64,000 nt of DNA from Muribaculaceae bacterium. Its GTDB lineage: Bacteria; Bacteroidota; Bacteroidia; Bacteroidales; Muribaculaceae. Under the pieces are notes generated by a model, which saw only the letters and a list, made by a program, of their open reading frames with translations, did not search any database and was not told where the DNA came from. Below are positions 56,142 to 64,000 of this stretch, in pieces. The translations under genes and the position numbers were made by a program. The DNA lies in contig JAFQZK010000001.1 of the NCBI GenBank assembly GCA_017405965.1, positions 1-64,000 on the forward strand. Direction: 5' to 3'. Within the stretch, counting starts at the first letter, position 1; every line of letters begins with the position of its first letter.

Positions 56142-56792
56142 TTATTTGTCATCCTTGGTGATGACGCGGGCAGCGGTGTGGAAATGGGTGGCGTAGTAGT
56201 TCTGGCGCAAGTCATCGACTGCAACGCCGCGAGACGATGAAGCGTGAACGAATTTGTTGTCTTTCAGGTAAATGCCCACATGCGAGACGTGCCCGTCACT
56301 GCTGGTGATGAAGAAGACGAGATCTCCCTCCTTGAGATCGTCAAGTTCAATGGGCTCACAGTTCTGCTCCAGCATTTTGGCCGAATTGCGGTGCACCTTG
56401 ATGCCATAGACTTCCAGATACACCTCCATAACCATGCCCGAGCAATCGGTGCCCTCGCCACAGGTGTGCGCTGCATAGACATAGGGGGTGCCGAGCCATC
56501 GCTTGAGCTCCATGTACAGTTTCTTGTTGTCTTTCCGGCCCAACTTGATGTCTAGGCGTGCCCATTCATCGCTCACCAGGCCGTGGCCGCTTTGGGGAAT
56601 GGGCTTTTTCTTGTCGTCGGCTTTTTTTGTGGTCGAGCCGTTGTCATCGGTGGATGAATTACCGCGGTTGCGGCGTTCATTGTAGGGGCGATAGGTGTGT
56701 GTGTTATTGTTGGTGGTGCGGCACGATACCACTGGCAGCGACAAGAGTATCGCCGCTGCCAGATAAAGTATCGATTTGCCTTTATGACTCAT
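56142..56792 (-). CDS. NlpC/P60 (C40) peptidase lipoprotein
   Basis: 216 aa. Lipoprotein signal with Cys at 24 (LLSLPVVSC). Disordered linker (~28-70), then the NlpC/P60 domain: TPYVYAAHTCGEGTDCSGMVMEVYLEV with catalytic C117, GDLVFFITSSDGHVSHVGIYLKDNKFVHASSSRGVAVDDL (in part) with catalytic His. It should cut peptidoglycan stem peptides in the periplasm. It overlaps the DUF5606 gene by one base and is the last gene of the nusB-yajC-cdaR-coaE-DUF5606 group. Confidence 0.94.
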   Translation of the reverse strand: MSHKGKSILYLAAAILLSLPVVSCRTTNNNTHTYRPYNERRNRGNSSTDDNGSTTKKADDKKKPIPQSGHGLVSDEWARLDIKLGRKDNKKLYMELKRWLGTPYVYAAHTCGEGTDCSGMVMEVYLEVYGIKVHRNSAKMLEQNCEPIELDDLKEGDLVFFITSSDGHVSHVGIYLKDNKFVHASSSRGVAVDDLRQNYYATHFHTAARVITKDDK

Positions 56793-57238
56793 CAGTCTTT
56801 GTTTTCCTCGGCAGGTGATTCAGCCTCTGCTTCTTTTTCATCTTCTTCCTTGGCGGTGAAGTCGGTGATACCGGCGCCAACGAGGATGTTGTACCACGCG
56901 ATGATCTTCTTGATGTCACTGTTGTGGACGCGCTCAGCATCCCAGTTCTCCAGAACGCCGGCCATGAACTCGTGCATCTGGTCGGGCGTGGCAATTGTCT
57001 TGGCGTCGATGGGCTTGTTCTCGTATTTCTTGCCGATACTCTCAAACACTTGTGACAGGGAGATGTCATCGGCAGTGGTGAATATCGAAATGTCGCCCAG
57101 CGACATCACGCGCTCACGGGCATGAACAGGGAAACGTTTGCCATCGGCAAAAGCCTCGACCAAAATCATATTCTTGCCATAGGAAACAAGTTTGTAGAGT
57201 CCGGGACGTCCCGAGATAGATAAAATTTTCTTCAGCAT
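56792..57238 (-). CDS. DUF5606 protein
   Basis: 148 aa. N-terminus MLKKILSISGRPGLYKLVSYGKNMILVEAF (in part) followed by a helical middle and an acidic tail (EEDEKEAEAESPAEENKD). Matches the Bacteroidota DUF5606 family, which is conserved after coaE. Function unknown; the fold is partly SH3-like. It is coupled by one-base overlap to the C40 peptidase gene. Confidence 0.9.
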   Translation of the reverse strand: MLKKILSISGRPGLYKLVSYGKNMILVEAFADGKRFPVHARERVMSLGDISIFTTADDISLSQVFESIGKKYENKPIDAKTIATPDQMHEFMAGVLENWDAERVHNSDIKKIIAWYNILVGAGITDFTAKEEDEKEAEAESPAEENKD

Positions 57239-57275
57239 AGTTTAATGTTGTAATAGTGTTGATTTAAAGCTATTG

Positions 57276-57863
57276 TTAGTTGTTTGTATTCTGTAACAGT
57301 CGTGTGACTTGTGGCAGCAGGGCCGTGTCATTGTCGTTGTTGATGACCTGTTCGCCCTCCATCACGCTCTCCTCGATGCGCTGAGCCGCCATGCGTTCCC
57401 TCACTTGCTCACTGGTGAGTCCGCTACGGGCCATGACACGGTCGATGCGCACATCGTCGGGGGCTGTCACGTGCCACACTTCATCCACCAGACGGTCAAG
57501 GCCTGAGGTCCGCAACAGTGCCGTCTCGACAAAGGCGATGTCAGCGCCACGCGCGGCTTGCTCTCCTGCCCATCGTTGCATGTCTCGTGCAGTTGCAGGA
57601 TGAACGATGCCGTTGAGGCGGGCCAGGGCGGTGTTGTCGGCAAAAGCCACACGGCTCAAGTGCTGACGGTTCAGTGTTCCGTCGTCAAGATAGGTCTCTT
57701 TGCCGAAGGCATCAACAAGCAGTTGACGCACCTCGGCATCGTCGGTCATGAGCGCTTTGGCGCGGGAATCACAGTCATAGACCTCATGGCCCATGACTTG
57801 AACCATGTGCGCGACAACACTCTTGCCGCTGCCTATGCCACCGGTGATTGCAATCAACTTCAT
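57276..57863 (-). CDS. coaE: Dephospho-CoA kinase
   Basis: 195 aa. Last step of CoA synthesis, phosphorylating dephospho-CoA. P-loop GGIGSGKSVVAHM (residues ~7-19), YDCDSRAKALM, the lid region (VTAPDDVRIDRVMARSGLTSEQVRERMAAQ, in part) and the C-terminal NNDNDTALLPQV. Complete. Starts 6 nt after the cdaR stop. Confidence 0.96.
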   Translation of the reverse strand: MKLIAITGGIGSGKSVVAHMVQVMGHEVYDCDSRAKALMTDDAEVRQLLVDAFGKETYLDDGTLNRQHLSRVAFADNTALARLNGIVHPATARDMQRWAGEQAARGADIAFVETALLRTSGLDRLVDEVWHVTAPDDVRIDRVMARSGLTSEQVRERMAAQRIEESVMEGEQVINNDNDTALLPQVTRLLQNTNN

Positions 57864-57869
57864 GCCTTG

Positions 57870-58832
57870 TCAATGCTTCTCGATAATGTATTCTACACTG
57901 TCGTGAGAGAATGTCACATCTTGATAAGCTGCCGGCACCTCGCCGATCATCACCTTCACCTTGTTGTTGTGTGACCCGAAGTCCACCGAGTTGTAGTCCA
58001 CCACGGCAGTGATGCCTGCTTCCTCGGTGATGCGGCTCACGGGCGACATGTATTTCACCTCCACATCGCTGGGGAAGAGCAACATTTTCACGCCTTTAGG
58101 AGCATTGCGCACGGCAATCTTGATACGGCGCGATTGTGGCTTCAGTTTCTCGATGGGTACCATAATGTTGATGGAGCGGGGCTCCACCACGGCACCGTTA
58201 ATGGGAGCGATTGTCACGTTGCGACGCAGGGTGTCGGTCAATTCAAGTTCCTCGACATGGTAGGTATATACCTCGTTGATCTCGCTCAGTGTCTTGGCGT
58301 CGCTGAAGACGAGCACCGAGTCCTGGCTCTGGATCAACGCACCGTATTGCGTGTAATCCTCGCGGGGTTCCACGATGATATCGGCCTTGACAGGCACTTT
58401 CTTGCCGGGCAGGTCGGTGAACTTGATGTTGATTGATTCAGGCAAGACACTCACTATGTTGGCATGCTTGTTGAGGACATGGGCCAGTGCCTTTTTCAAA
58501 TGACTCTGGTCAATCTTGAAGGAACTGTTGCCGTCGCTGTAGTCACTGAAACGCAACGTGAGTTTGGGTGTCTTGTGGAACAGATAGGAAAAGAACCTGT
58601 AACCACGGTCGCGAACGGTGACAGTAAGCGTGTCGGGTACCTTGGCGAGCAGATGCACATTGCTGGGCATACTCATCTCGACGGGCACTTCCACATCAAG
58701 CTGCACGTCGCTGTTGAAGGTCAGGAAACTCCAGAACACGGCCGAGATGACCACAAAACCGAGGTAAAGCAATATCGACCTCGTGCGAGGTGATTGCCTG
58801 AGTCGTTCCTGCAATTTGTCCCAGAGTTTCAT
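57870..58832 (-). CDS. YbbR/CdaR-family protein
   Basis: 320 aa. One N-terminal membrane helix (residues ~18-38: RSILLYLGFVVISAVFWSFL) followed by three to four YbbR-type beta repeats on the outer face (VPVEMSMPSNVHLLAKVPDTLTVTVRDRG, in part; VKADIIVEPREDYTQYGALIQSQDSVLVFSD, in part). CdaR controls the di-adenylate cyclase in firmicutes; here it lies in the conserved yajC-ybbR-coaE unit and no cyclase gene is adjacent. Confidence 0.9.
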   Translation of the reverse strand: MKLWDKLQERLRQSPRTRSILLYLGFVVISAVFWSFLTFNSDVQLDVEVPVEMSMPSNVHLLAKVPDTLTVTVRDRGYRFFSYLFHKTPKLTLRFSDYSDGNSSFKIDQSHLKKALAHVLNKHANIVSVLPESINIKFTDLPGKKVPVKADIIVEPREDYTQYGALIQSQDSVLVFSDAKTLSEINEVYTYHVEELELTDTLRRNVTIAPINGAVVEPRSINIMVPIEKLKPQSRRIKIAVRNAPKGVKMLLFPSDVEVKYMSPVSRITEEAGITAVVDYNSVDFGSHNNKVKVMIGEVPAAYQDVTFSHDSVEYIIEKH

Positions 58833-58864
58833 TGGTGATATACTTGACTGTAGATGATTACGGG

Positions 58865-59185
58865 TTATTTCGTGTTAAGATCGCTGCCGTCGGGCATCGA
58901 AATAGCGCTCTTGTCGAACTTGATGCGCACACCGTCGGCCACCTCAAGGATGACGGAGTTGTCCTTGATTTCGCGAACGCGGCCATAGATACCGCCGATG
59001 GTCACCACCTTGTCGCCGTTCTTGAGACTGTCGTGGAAAGCTTTGATCTTTTTCTGCTTCTTCTGCTGCGGAGCGATGATGAAGAAATAGAATATGGCAA
59101 ACAGCGCCACGATCATGAGCAGGGACATCATTCCGTTGCCGCCGGTTTGATTGCCGGTACTTTGCAATAAAATTGTGTAAAGCAT
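58865..59185 (-). CDS. yajC: Preprotein translocase subunit YajC
   Basis: 106 aa. A single membrane helix (GGNGMMSLLMIVALFAIFYFFIIAPQQKKQKK, in part), basic stretch, and the conserved KAFHDSLKNGDKVVTIGGIYGRVREIKDNSVILEVADGVRIKFDKSAI (in part). Part of the SecDF-YajC complex. It is followed by cdaR, as in other Bacteroidota. Confidence 0.96.
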   Translation of the reverse strand: MLYTILLQSTGNQTGGNGMMSLLMIVALFAIFYFFIIAPQQKKQKKIKAFHDSLKNGDKVVTIGGIYGRVREIKDNSVILEVADGVRIKFDKSAISMPDGSDLNTK

Positions 59186-59232
59186 AATCTTGTTGATTTA
59201 GAATATTAATAATGTATTTCTTGTTTCGATGA

Positions 59233-60165
59233 TCAGGGCTTGATGATTTTGCCCTCGTGGCGCAAACGCTTGATGGCATTGTTGAGGATGCCGTTCACAA
59301 ACTTGCCGCTGGCAGCGGTGCTGAAGTTCTTGGCCAACTCAATATACTCGTTGAGCGTCACTGCAGTCGGGATTTTTTCAAATGTGAGAGCCTCGGCCAG
59401 GGCGGTGCACATGATGATGCGGTCCATGAGCACGATACGGTCTTTGTCCCAGCGGCTGTCCAGCACCAGCTCGTCGATCAAGGCATTGTTCTCGGGCATC
59501 ATGGTGACGGTGGCCTTGAACAGTTCCTTGCCGAATTCGCCGTCTTCCTCGTCCTTGAACATGGGCAAGATGGCATCTTCATCCCCCTCAGCGATGCGGC
59601 GGAAGGTCTTGCACACGAATTGCAACGTCAAGTCCACATCGTCCTCGGTCCAGAACAGTGAGCGCTGCTCGATGGCGTCGGCCATGTTCTCGTCAGGCAC
59701 GATGACCTGCTTGAGGAGTTGTTGCCACAGCAGGCTGTCGCCGATGTCTGTGACCTCATCGTCGGCCATGTAGTCGTTGTACAAGTCGCTCTTGATGATC
59801 TTGTCGAGCATCAGGCGCTCAAAGATGGGATCGTCATTCCAGGTGATGGAATGGTCTTGAGCGTACTGCTGCAACTGCTCGTTGGCGGCCAGAGCGGCAA
59901 CCAGACGGTTGTTGACGAACTTCATGTTGGGGTTGAGGTCTTCCTCGGTGGGCATGTACTTGTTGCGGGCCTCGTCAAGTTTTATCTCCTGGATGTGCGT
60001 CAGTTCAACAGGCAGACGCATCAGGTAGTGATACAACTCGTAGGTCTTGTCAAGACACGTGTCCAGGTCCTTCAAGGCACTGGCAAGCGTGCGCTCGGGA
60101 CGAGTAAGTACATAGGAGTACAGATTCTGTACAACTTTGGTCCTTATTAAAACTCGATTTATCAT
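59233..60165 (-). CDS. nusB: Transcription antitermination factor NusB (long Bacteroidota form)
   Basis: 310 aa from the ATG at 60165; the frame goes back to a TTG that is inside the promoter. The first half is the Bacteroidota-type extension (NRVLIRTKVVQNLYSYVLTRPERTLASALKDLDTCLDKTYELYHYLM, in part), and the C-terminal ~130 residues are the NusB fold (WDKDRIVLMDRIIMCTALAEALTFEKIPTAVTLNEYIELAKNFSTAASGKFVNGIL, in part). With NusE it helps rRNA antitermination. Own promoter; probably transcribed through yajC and cdaR. Confidence 0.95.
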   Translation of the reverse strand: MINRVLIRTKVVQNLYSYVLTRPERTLASALKDLDTCLDKTYELYHYLMRLPVELTHIQEIKLDEARNKYMPTEEDLNPNMKFVNNRLVAALAANEQLQQYAQDHSITWNDDPIFERLMLDKIIKSDLYNDYMADDEVTDIGDSLLWQQLLKQVIVPDENMADAIEQRSLFWTEDDVDLTLQFVCKTFRRIAEGDEDAILPMFKDEEDGEFGKELFKATVTMMPENNALIDELVLDSRWDKDRIVLMDRIIMCTALAEALTFEKIPTAVTLNEYIELAKNFSTAASGKFVNGILNNAIKRLRHEGKIIKP

Positions 60166-60186
60166 AAGTGTGATCGTTTGAACTTG

Positions 60187-60194
60187 CAAAGTTA
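60187..60194 (-). promoter_or_regulatory. -7 box for nusB
   Basis: TAACTTTG on the minus strand, 21 nt before the ATG at 60165. It overlaps the alternative TTG start. Confidence 0.7.
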
Positions 60195-60226
60195 CTCAAA
60201 AATGCCGATTTTACCAAGAAATGGGC

Positions 60227-60985
60227 TTATTTCACCTCTTGATTGTCGTTGATGCGCTGTCTCACCACTTCATAGATCATGATGCCGCCGGCTACCGACA
60301 CGTTCAACGAGTTGATGTGACCGAACTCGGGTATCATCACCTGGGTGTCGCACAGTTTCATGATTTCGGGTGAAATGCCCTTGTCCTCCGAGCCCAGCAC
60401 GATGGCCACGGGACCCGTGTAATCTCCCTTGGTGAACGGCATCTGACTCTTGTCGCTGGTGCCCACGATTTTGAAACCGCTGTCACGCAACAACTTCACG
60501 GCGTTCACCAGGTTGTGCTCACGGCATACGGGCAGATAGTTGAGCGCTCCGGCCGAGGTCTTCACGGCATCGGCGTTGACGCTCACGCTCTCGCGGTCAG
60601 GAATGACAATAGCGCTCACGCCGGCGCATTCACAGGTGCGTGCCACGGCACCGAAGTTGCGCACGTCGGTCACTCCGTCAAGCACGACGACAAACGGGTT
60701 CTCGCCCTCGTCAAACAATTGCGGAACAAGGTCCTCGACACGGTAATAGGTCACTGCAGCCAGCAGGGCAAGCACTCCTTGATGGTTGCGGCGAGTGATG
60801 CGGTCGATTTTTTGCACGGGAACGCGCTGCACGGGAACTCGCAACTGTCGTGCCCGGTCGATGATTTCCTGTGCGGTGTCGGCATTAAGCGTTTTGCTCA
60901 ACAATATCTTGTCGATGTCCTTACCGGCATCGAAGGCTTCAATCACGGCATGCACGCCGTAGATGTATTGGGTCTTGTCAATCAT
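60227..60985 (-). CDS. rlmB: 23S rRNA (guanosine2251-2'-O)-methyltransferase RlmB
   Basis: 252 aa SPOUT/TrmH methyltransferase. Motif 1 (VVLDGVTDVRNFGAVARTCECAG, in part), motif 2 (VAIVLGSEDKGISPEIMKLCD) and motif 3 (INSLNVSVAGGIMIYEVVRQR) are all present. A short N-terminal L30e-like substrate domain precedes it. It is 5 nt downstream of recN. Confidence 0.95.
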   Translation of the reverse strand: MIDKTQYIYGVHAVIEAFDAGKDIDKILLSKTLNADTAQEIIDRARQLRVPVQRVPVQKIDRITRRNHQGVLALLAAVTYYRVEDLVPQLFDEGENPFVVVLDGVTDVRNFGAVARTCECAGVSAIVIPDRESVSVNADAVKTSAGALNYLPVCREHNLVNAVKLLRDSGFKIVGTSDKSQMPFTKGDYTGPVAIVLGSEDKGISPEIMKLCDTQVMIPEFGHINSLNVSVAGGIMIYEVVRQRINDNQEVK

Positions 60986-60990
60986 TTTTA

Positions 60991-62655
60991 TTATTTATGT
61001 TTGTGCTTGATGAGTGATTTTGCGTTTTCGATAGCGGCTTGATTCAGGTCCTTGCCGCTCAGCATGCGGGCGATTTCCATCACGTGCTCCTGCTCGTCAA
61101 GGCTCTGGACGCGCGTGAGGGTTTCCACCTCGTTGTCGGCCTTGAATACGCGCAGGTGGTGGTCACCGTTTGCGGCCACCTGAGGCAAGTGGGTGATAGC
61201 AATCACTTGGATGGCTTGGGCGATGTCGGCCATCATTTCGCCCACCATGTTGGCCACGTCGCCGCTCACACCGGTATCCACCTCGTCAAAGATGATGCTG
61301 GGGAGCCGCATGTGACGGGCGATGATGGTCTTGATGCACAGCATCACACGGGATATCTCGCCACCTGAGGCGGTATCCTTCACGGGCGTGAGTTGCTGGT
61401 TCTTGTTGAAGGCCATCATGAACTCCACGCTGTCGGTGCCGCTGGATGTGAGGTCGGTTATGTTAAAAGCGACATCAAAGGCGATGTTCTTCATTCCCAA
61501 CGGATTGGCCAAAGCCAGCAGTTCTGTGCCGAATCGATTAGCGGCATCCTGTCGTTTGACCGACAGCTGTGAGGCCAATTTCATCGCCTCGTCGCGGCAA
61601 GCGTTGACATGCGCCTTGAGTTCCTCGACGATGTCGTCGTTATGCTCGATTTCACCCAATTGGCGTTCATACTCATGCTGGATGTCGATGAGCTGGTTCA
61701 CGTCTTGGGCATTGTGCTTGCGTTGCAGTGTATAGATGTTGTTCAGTCGTTCGTCGATGCGGGCCAGTTCGGCCGGGTCGTCGTTGAGGGTGTCCATGAT
61801 GGAGCTCACGCTCTGGGCAATGTCCTTAAGCTCGATGAGCGCCGACCGTACGCGCGATGACATTCCTTCCACCTCGCTCAGGTTGCGCTCGGCATCCTCC
61901 AGCCTTTGCGCTACTGCCGTGAGGCGTTCCAGAATGCTGTTCTCCTCACTGTTGAGGTCATTCTCCACGCTCCACAGGGCTTCTTTGAGTTCGGTGATGT
62001 TGCTCAGTTTGCTTTGCTCGGCCTCGAGTTGCTTGTCCTCGTCGGGCTGCAGTTGCATGGTCTGCAGCTGGTCGAGCTGGAAGCGGATGTAGTCCTCGTT
62101 TTGGCGCAACTGTTCCATGGCCCGTTGAGTCTCGTCAAGCGTCTTGACGGCTTCGCGATAGCTCTTGTAGGCTGTGCGGTAGTCGTTGAGCAACTCACTG
62201 TTGCCGGCTATGCTGTCAAGGATTGAAAGTTGATAGGCCGGTTGTGACAGCAGCATGTTGCTGTGCTGGGAATGGATGTCGAGCAGTTGAGTTGTCAGCT
62301 CTCGCAGCACGGTCAAGGCAACTGGCGTGTCGTTCACGAAAGCTCGTGAGCGGCCCGTCGGCGAGAGTTCCCGCCTGATCAGACATTCATGCTCATCCCA
62401 ATCGATGTCGTTGGTCTTGAAAAACGGTTCCAGATGGTAGCCGCCGATGTCAAATGTCGCTTCGACAACGGTCTTGGCCGATGTGTCGCGAATCGCCTTG
62501 CTGTCAGCACGTTCGCCCAGGATGAGCGATAGCGCTCCCAGGATGATGGATTTGCCGGCACCGGTCTCACCGGTGATGATGGTCAAGCCATCGGCAAACG
62601 CGATGTCGAGTTTGTCGATGAGGGCATAGTTAAAGATGTGCAGTTGCTTGATCAT
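60991..62655 (-). CDS. recN: DNA repair protein RecN
   Basis: 554 aa, the normal length. SMC-like ATPase acting in double-strand break repair. Walker A ITGETGAGKSIIL near residue 28, coiled coils across the middle (~155-360), signature motif DTASGGEISRVMLCIK, Walker B LPSIIFDEVDTGVSGDVAN and the D/H-loop VIAITHLPQVAANGDHHLRVFK (in part). It follows DUF4835 on the same strand (15 nt spacing). Confidence 0.97.
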   Translation of the reverse strand: MIKQLHIFNYALIDKLDIAFADGLTIITGETGAGKSIILGALSLILGERADSKAIRDTSAKTVVEATFDIGGYHLEPFFKTNDIDWDEHECLIRRELSPTGRSRAFVNDTPVALTVLRELTTQLLDIHSQHSNMLLSQPAYQLSILDSIAGNSELLNDYRTAYKSYREAVKTLDETQRAMEQLRQNEDYIRFQLDQLQTMQLQPDEDKQLEAEQSKLSNITELKEALWSVENDLNSEENSILERLTAVAQRLEDAERNLSEVEGMSSRVRSALIELKDIAQSVSSIMDTLNDDPAELARIDERLNNIYTLQRKHNAQDVNQLIDIQHEYERQLGEIEHNDDIVEELKAHVNACRDEAMKLASQLSVKRQDAANRFGTELLALANPLGMKNIAFDVAFNITDLTSSGTDSVEFMMAFNKNQQLTPVKDTASGGEISRVMLCIKTIIARHMRLPSIIFDEVDTGVSGDVANMVGEMMADIAQAIQVIAITHLPQVAANGDHHLRVFKADNEVETLTRVQSLDEQEHVMEIARMLSGKDLNQAAIENAKSLIKHKHK

Positions 62656-62670
62656 TACACATCAGGCCGA

Positions 62671-63594
62671 TTAACGAGTGGGGGTCTTCTTGATTTCTTC
62701 CAGTTTGGTATTCTCGCTGGGATAGACCTGATAAAGCATTTCATACACCGATTCCTTCTCGGTCATGTTGGCCTTGCTGTAGATGTTGATGAGTTCGTCG
62801 AGTTTGGAATCTTTGAACATCGTCAGGCACACCGACAAGGGGGCCACTTGATAGATTTTACCCAAGTTCTCCAGCGTGTGGGTGATAGTCGCGCGGCCTT
62901 TGTCAACAGTGACGACCATCTGGTCCAGGCCCAAGCGGTGATACTCATACAGGATGTCACGGATGGGCGATGTCTGGGTGTCGGTGAAGGCACTGAGCAC
63001 AGCATTGCGGTTGGTGTTGTCCTCAAAGGCTTTCCATCCGCTCTCGCCGGTGCTTTGAGCCATTCTCACTATATTGGCGGCTTGCTCATAGTAGGGGTCA
63101 CCGCCCTTGAGCTCAAATGTGTCAAAGTCCAAGGCGATGATCATATAGGCCCAGTAGTTGAGAATGGCTGTCAAGTTATCCAGCATCTCCATCTCCGAGA
63201 ACACGAGTTGTTGACCGGTCTCGAATTGGAAATCCACCTTGGCGTCCTTGAAGTTGATGATGGCTGTGGTGTAAGAACTGTTGTAAACGGGGCGTGATGA
63301 CTGAATCTGCAGGTCACCTTTCATCAGTCCGGAGGAGTTGTCCCACGAACTGATGGTGAACATGAGTTTGCAGTGGATTTTCTCATTGGTGCCGAAGATG
63401 GCGTTGGTCCACTTCGTCGTGTTCATGTAGTCGGTCACCTTCTCCTGGAGTTCGTTGAAGATCTCCCTGCTGCCGTCGGTAATCTTGTCACTGTTGACCT
63501 CCACCTCGCACAAGAGCTCGGTAGCCTCGTCATCGGCAAAGGCGTTGAAGACGCCCAGGAGCGCCACCAGCACCAGCATTAATGTCTTTTTCAT
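62671..63594 (-). CDS. DUF4835 secreted protein
   Basis: 307 aa. Signal peptide MKKTLMLVLVALLGVFNAFA, then a body typical of the Bacteroidota DUF4835 family (LLCEVEVNSDKITDGSREIFNELQEKVTDYMNTTKWTNAIFGTNEKIHCKL, in part; LNYWAYMIIALDFDTFELKGG; PIRDILYEYHRLGLDQM). Function unknown. The family is conserved between coaBC and recN. It overlaps coaBC by 4 bp (ATGA). Confidence 0.93.
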   Translation of the reverse strand: MKKTLMLVLVALLGVFNAFADDEATELLCEVEVNSDKITDGSREIFNELQEKVTDYMNTTKWTNAIFGTNEKIHCKLMFTISSWDNSSGLMKGDLQIQSSRPVYNSSYTTAIINFKDAKVDFQFETGQQLVFSEMEMLDNLTAILNYWAYMIIALDFDTFELKGGDPYYEQAANIVRMAQSTGESGWKAFEDNTNRNAVLSAFTDTQTSPIRDILYEYHRLGLDQMVVTVDKGRATITHTLENLGKIYQVAPLSVCLTMFKDSKLDELINIYSKANMTEKESVYEMLYQVYPSENTKLEEIKKTPTR

Positions 63595-64000
63595 TTTGTC
63601 AAATACTTGTGTAAAACGTCAACAATGTCGCGAGCGACGTCTCGTTTGGATTTGCATGCGCCCTCGATGACCTCTCCCTTGTCGGTGAAGATGGTCACCT
63701 TGTTGGTATCGACCTGGAAGCCGGCATTCTTGTCACGCAGTGAGTTCATCACGATGAAATTCAAGTTTTTACGTCCTAGTTTGCCTTGTGCGTTGACACT
63801 CTCGTTGTCGGTTTCCAGTGCAAAGCCCACGCTCACTTGGTCGGGGCGTTTGGCTTCTCCCACGGCTCGGGCGATATCGGGGTTGGGTGTAAGGCGCAGC
63901 ACTGGGGTTGCGTCTTTTTCACGTTTTATCTTCTTGTCGGCGACATTCTCGACCCTGTAGTCGGCGACAGCGGCACACAGGATGATGGCATCGGCCTGGG
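63591..64000 (-). CDS. coaBC: Phosphopantothenoylcysteine decarboxylase/synthetase CoaBC (C-terminal part)
   Basis: About 136 residues are visible; the gene's 5' end lies beyond the window. The frame is open to the window edge and contains the CoaB domain: AIILCAAVADYRVENVADKKIKREKD (in part), LRLTPNPDIARAVGEAKRPDQVSVGFALET (in part), LGRKNLNFIVMNSL. It catalyses CTP-dependent ligation of cysteine to phosphopantothenate in CoA synthesis. It is the upstream gene of the coaBC-DUF4835-recN-rlmB group. Confidence 0.95.
   Translation of the reverse strand, partial: QADAIILCAAVADYRVENVADKKIKREKDATPVLRLTPNPDIARAVGEAKRPDQVSVGFALETDNESVNAQGKLGRKNLNFIVMNSLRDKNAGFQVDTNKVTIFTDKGEVIEGACKSKRDVARDIVDVLHKYLTK

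Overview
This window is a piece of chromosome from a member of the Bacteroidales, most like an uncultured gut Muribaculaceae/Prevotellaceae-type organism. The evidence is the recurring Bacteroidota -7 promoter box TAnnTTTG upstream of many genes, Bacteroidota-restricted families (DUF3853, DUF4494, DUF4827, DUF4835, DUF5606), a DAHP synthase-chorismate mutase fusion, long Bacteroidota-type NusB, class III fructose-bisphosphatase and an AdoCbl-dependent ribonucleotide reductase. No rRNA operon, CRISPR array or recognisable insertion sequence is present. Family names are recalled from the protein sequences; no database search was run.

Layout. 1-8627 is an accessory region: the 3' part of hsdS, an AT-rich FRG-domain gene, hsdR, a membrane-anchored RecA-like ATPase, a DUF3853-type HTH protein with repeated CCGTACA/TGTACGG palindromes upstream, and an orphan gene. 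It ends at a tRNA-Arg/tRNA-Ser pair, so it looks like a defence island or mobile-element remnant beside a tRNA; no integrase is visible. 8940-30000 is core: tilS, EamA and MATE transporters, an OmpA-like porin, transketolase, an MFS sugar permease, a PLP-binding protein, a nitronate monooxygenase/FabK-type flavoprotein, deoD, an S41-like protein, two tandem acyltransferases, YitT, a CPA2 antiporter, MgtC and a secreted EEP-family phosphatase. 30039-42436 holds a DHH phosphoesterase, lipoproteins, a phosphohexomutase, an MBL hydrolase, a phosphoesterase, a DbpA-like helicase, fbp and the class II RNR. 42566-52781 holds cvfB-fucosidase-DUF1963, a DUF3298 lipoprotein, rsmG with an MBL hydrolase, and an ECF sigma/anti-sigma/beta-barrel cassette. 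52782-64000 holds rlmH, nadC-aroG/pheA-SDR, and the operons nusB-yajC-cdaR-coaE-DUF5606-nlpC and coaBC-DUF4835-recN-rlmB (coaBC cut by the window end).

The most unusual signal is not a gene. At least eight spacers (20045, 28142, 31684, 33133-33247, 43410, 47414, 48083-48294, 52765) carry degenerate tandem repeats with a strict 7-nt period. Each array overlaps or closely follows a stop codon. The usual unit core is CTAA/TTAG or TTAA, and because 7 is not a multiple of 3, the longer arrays place stops in all three frames of both strands. I know of no description of such elements. The second most interesting item is the FRG-domain gene inserted between hsdS and hsdR.
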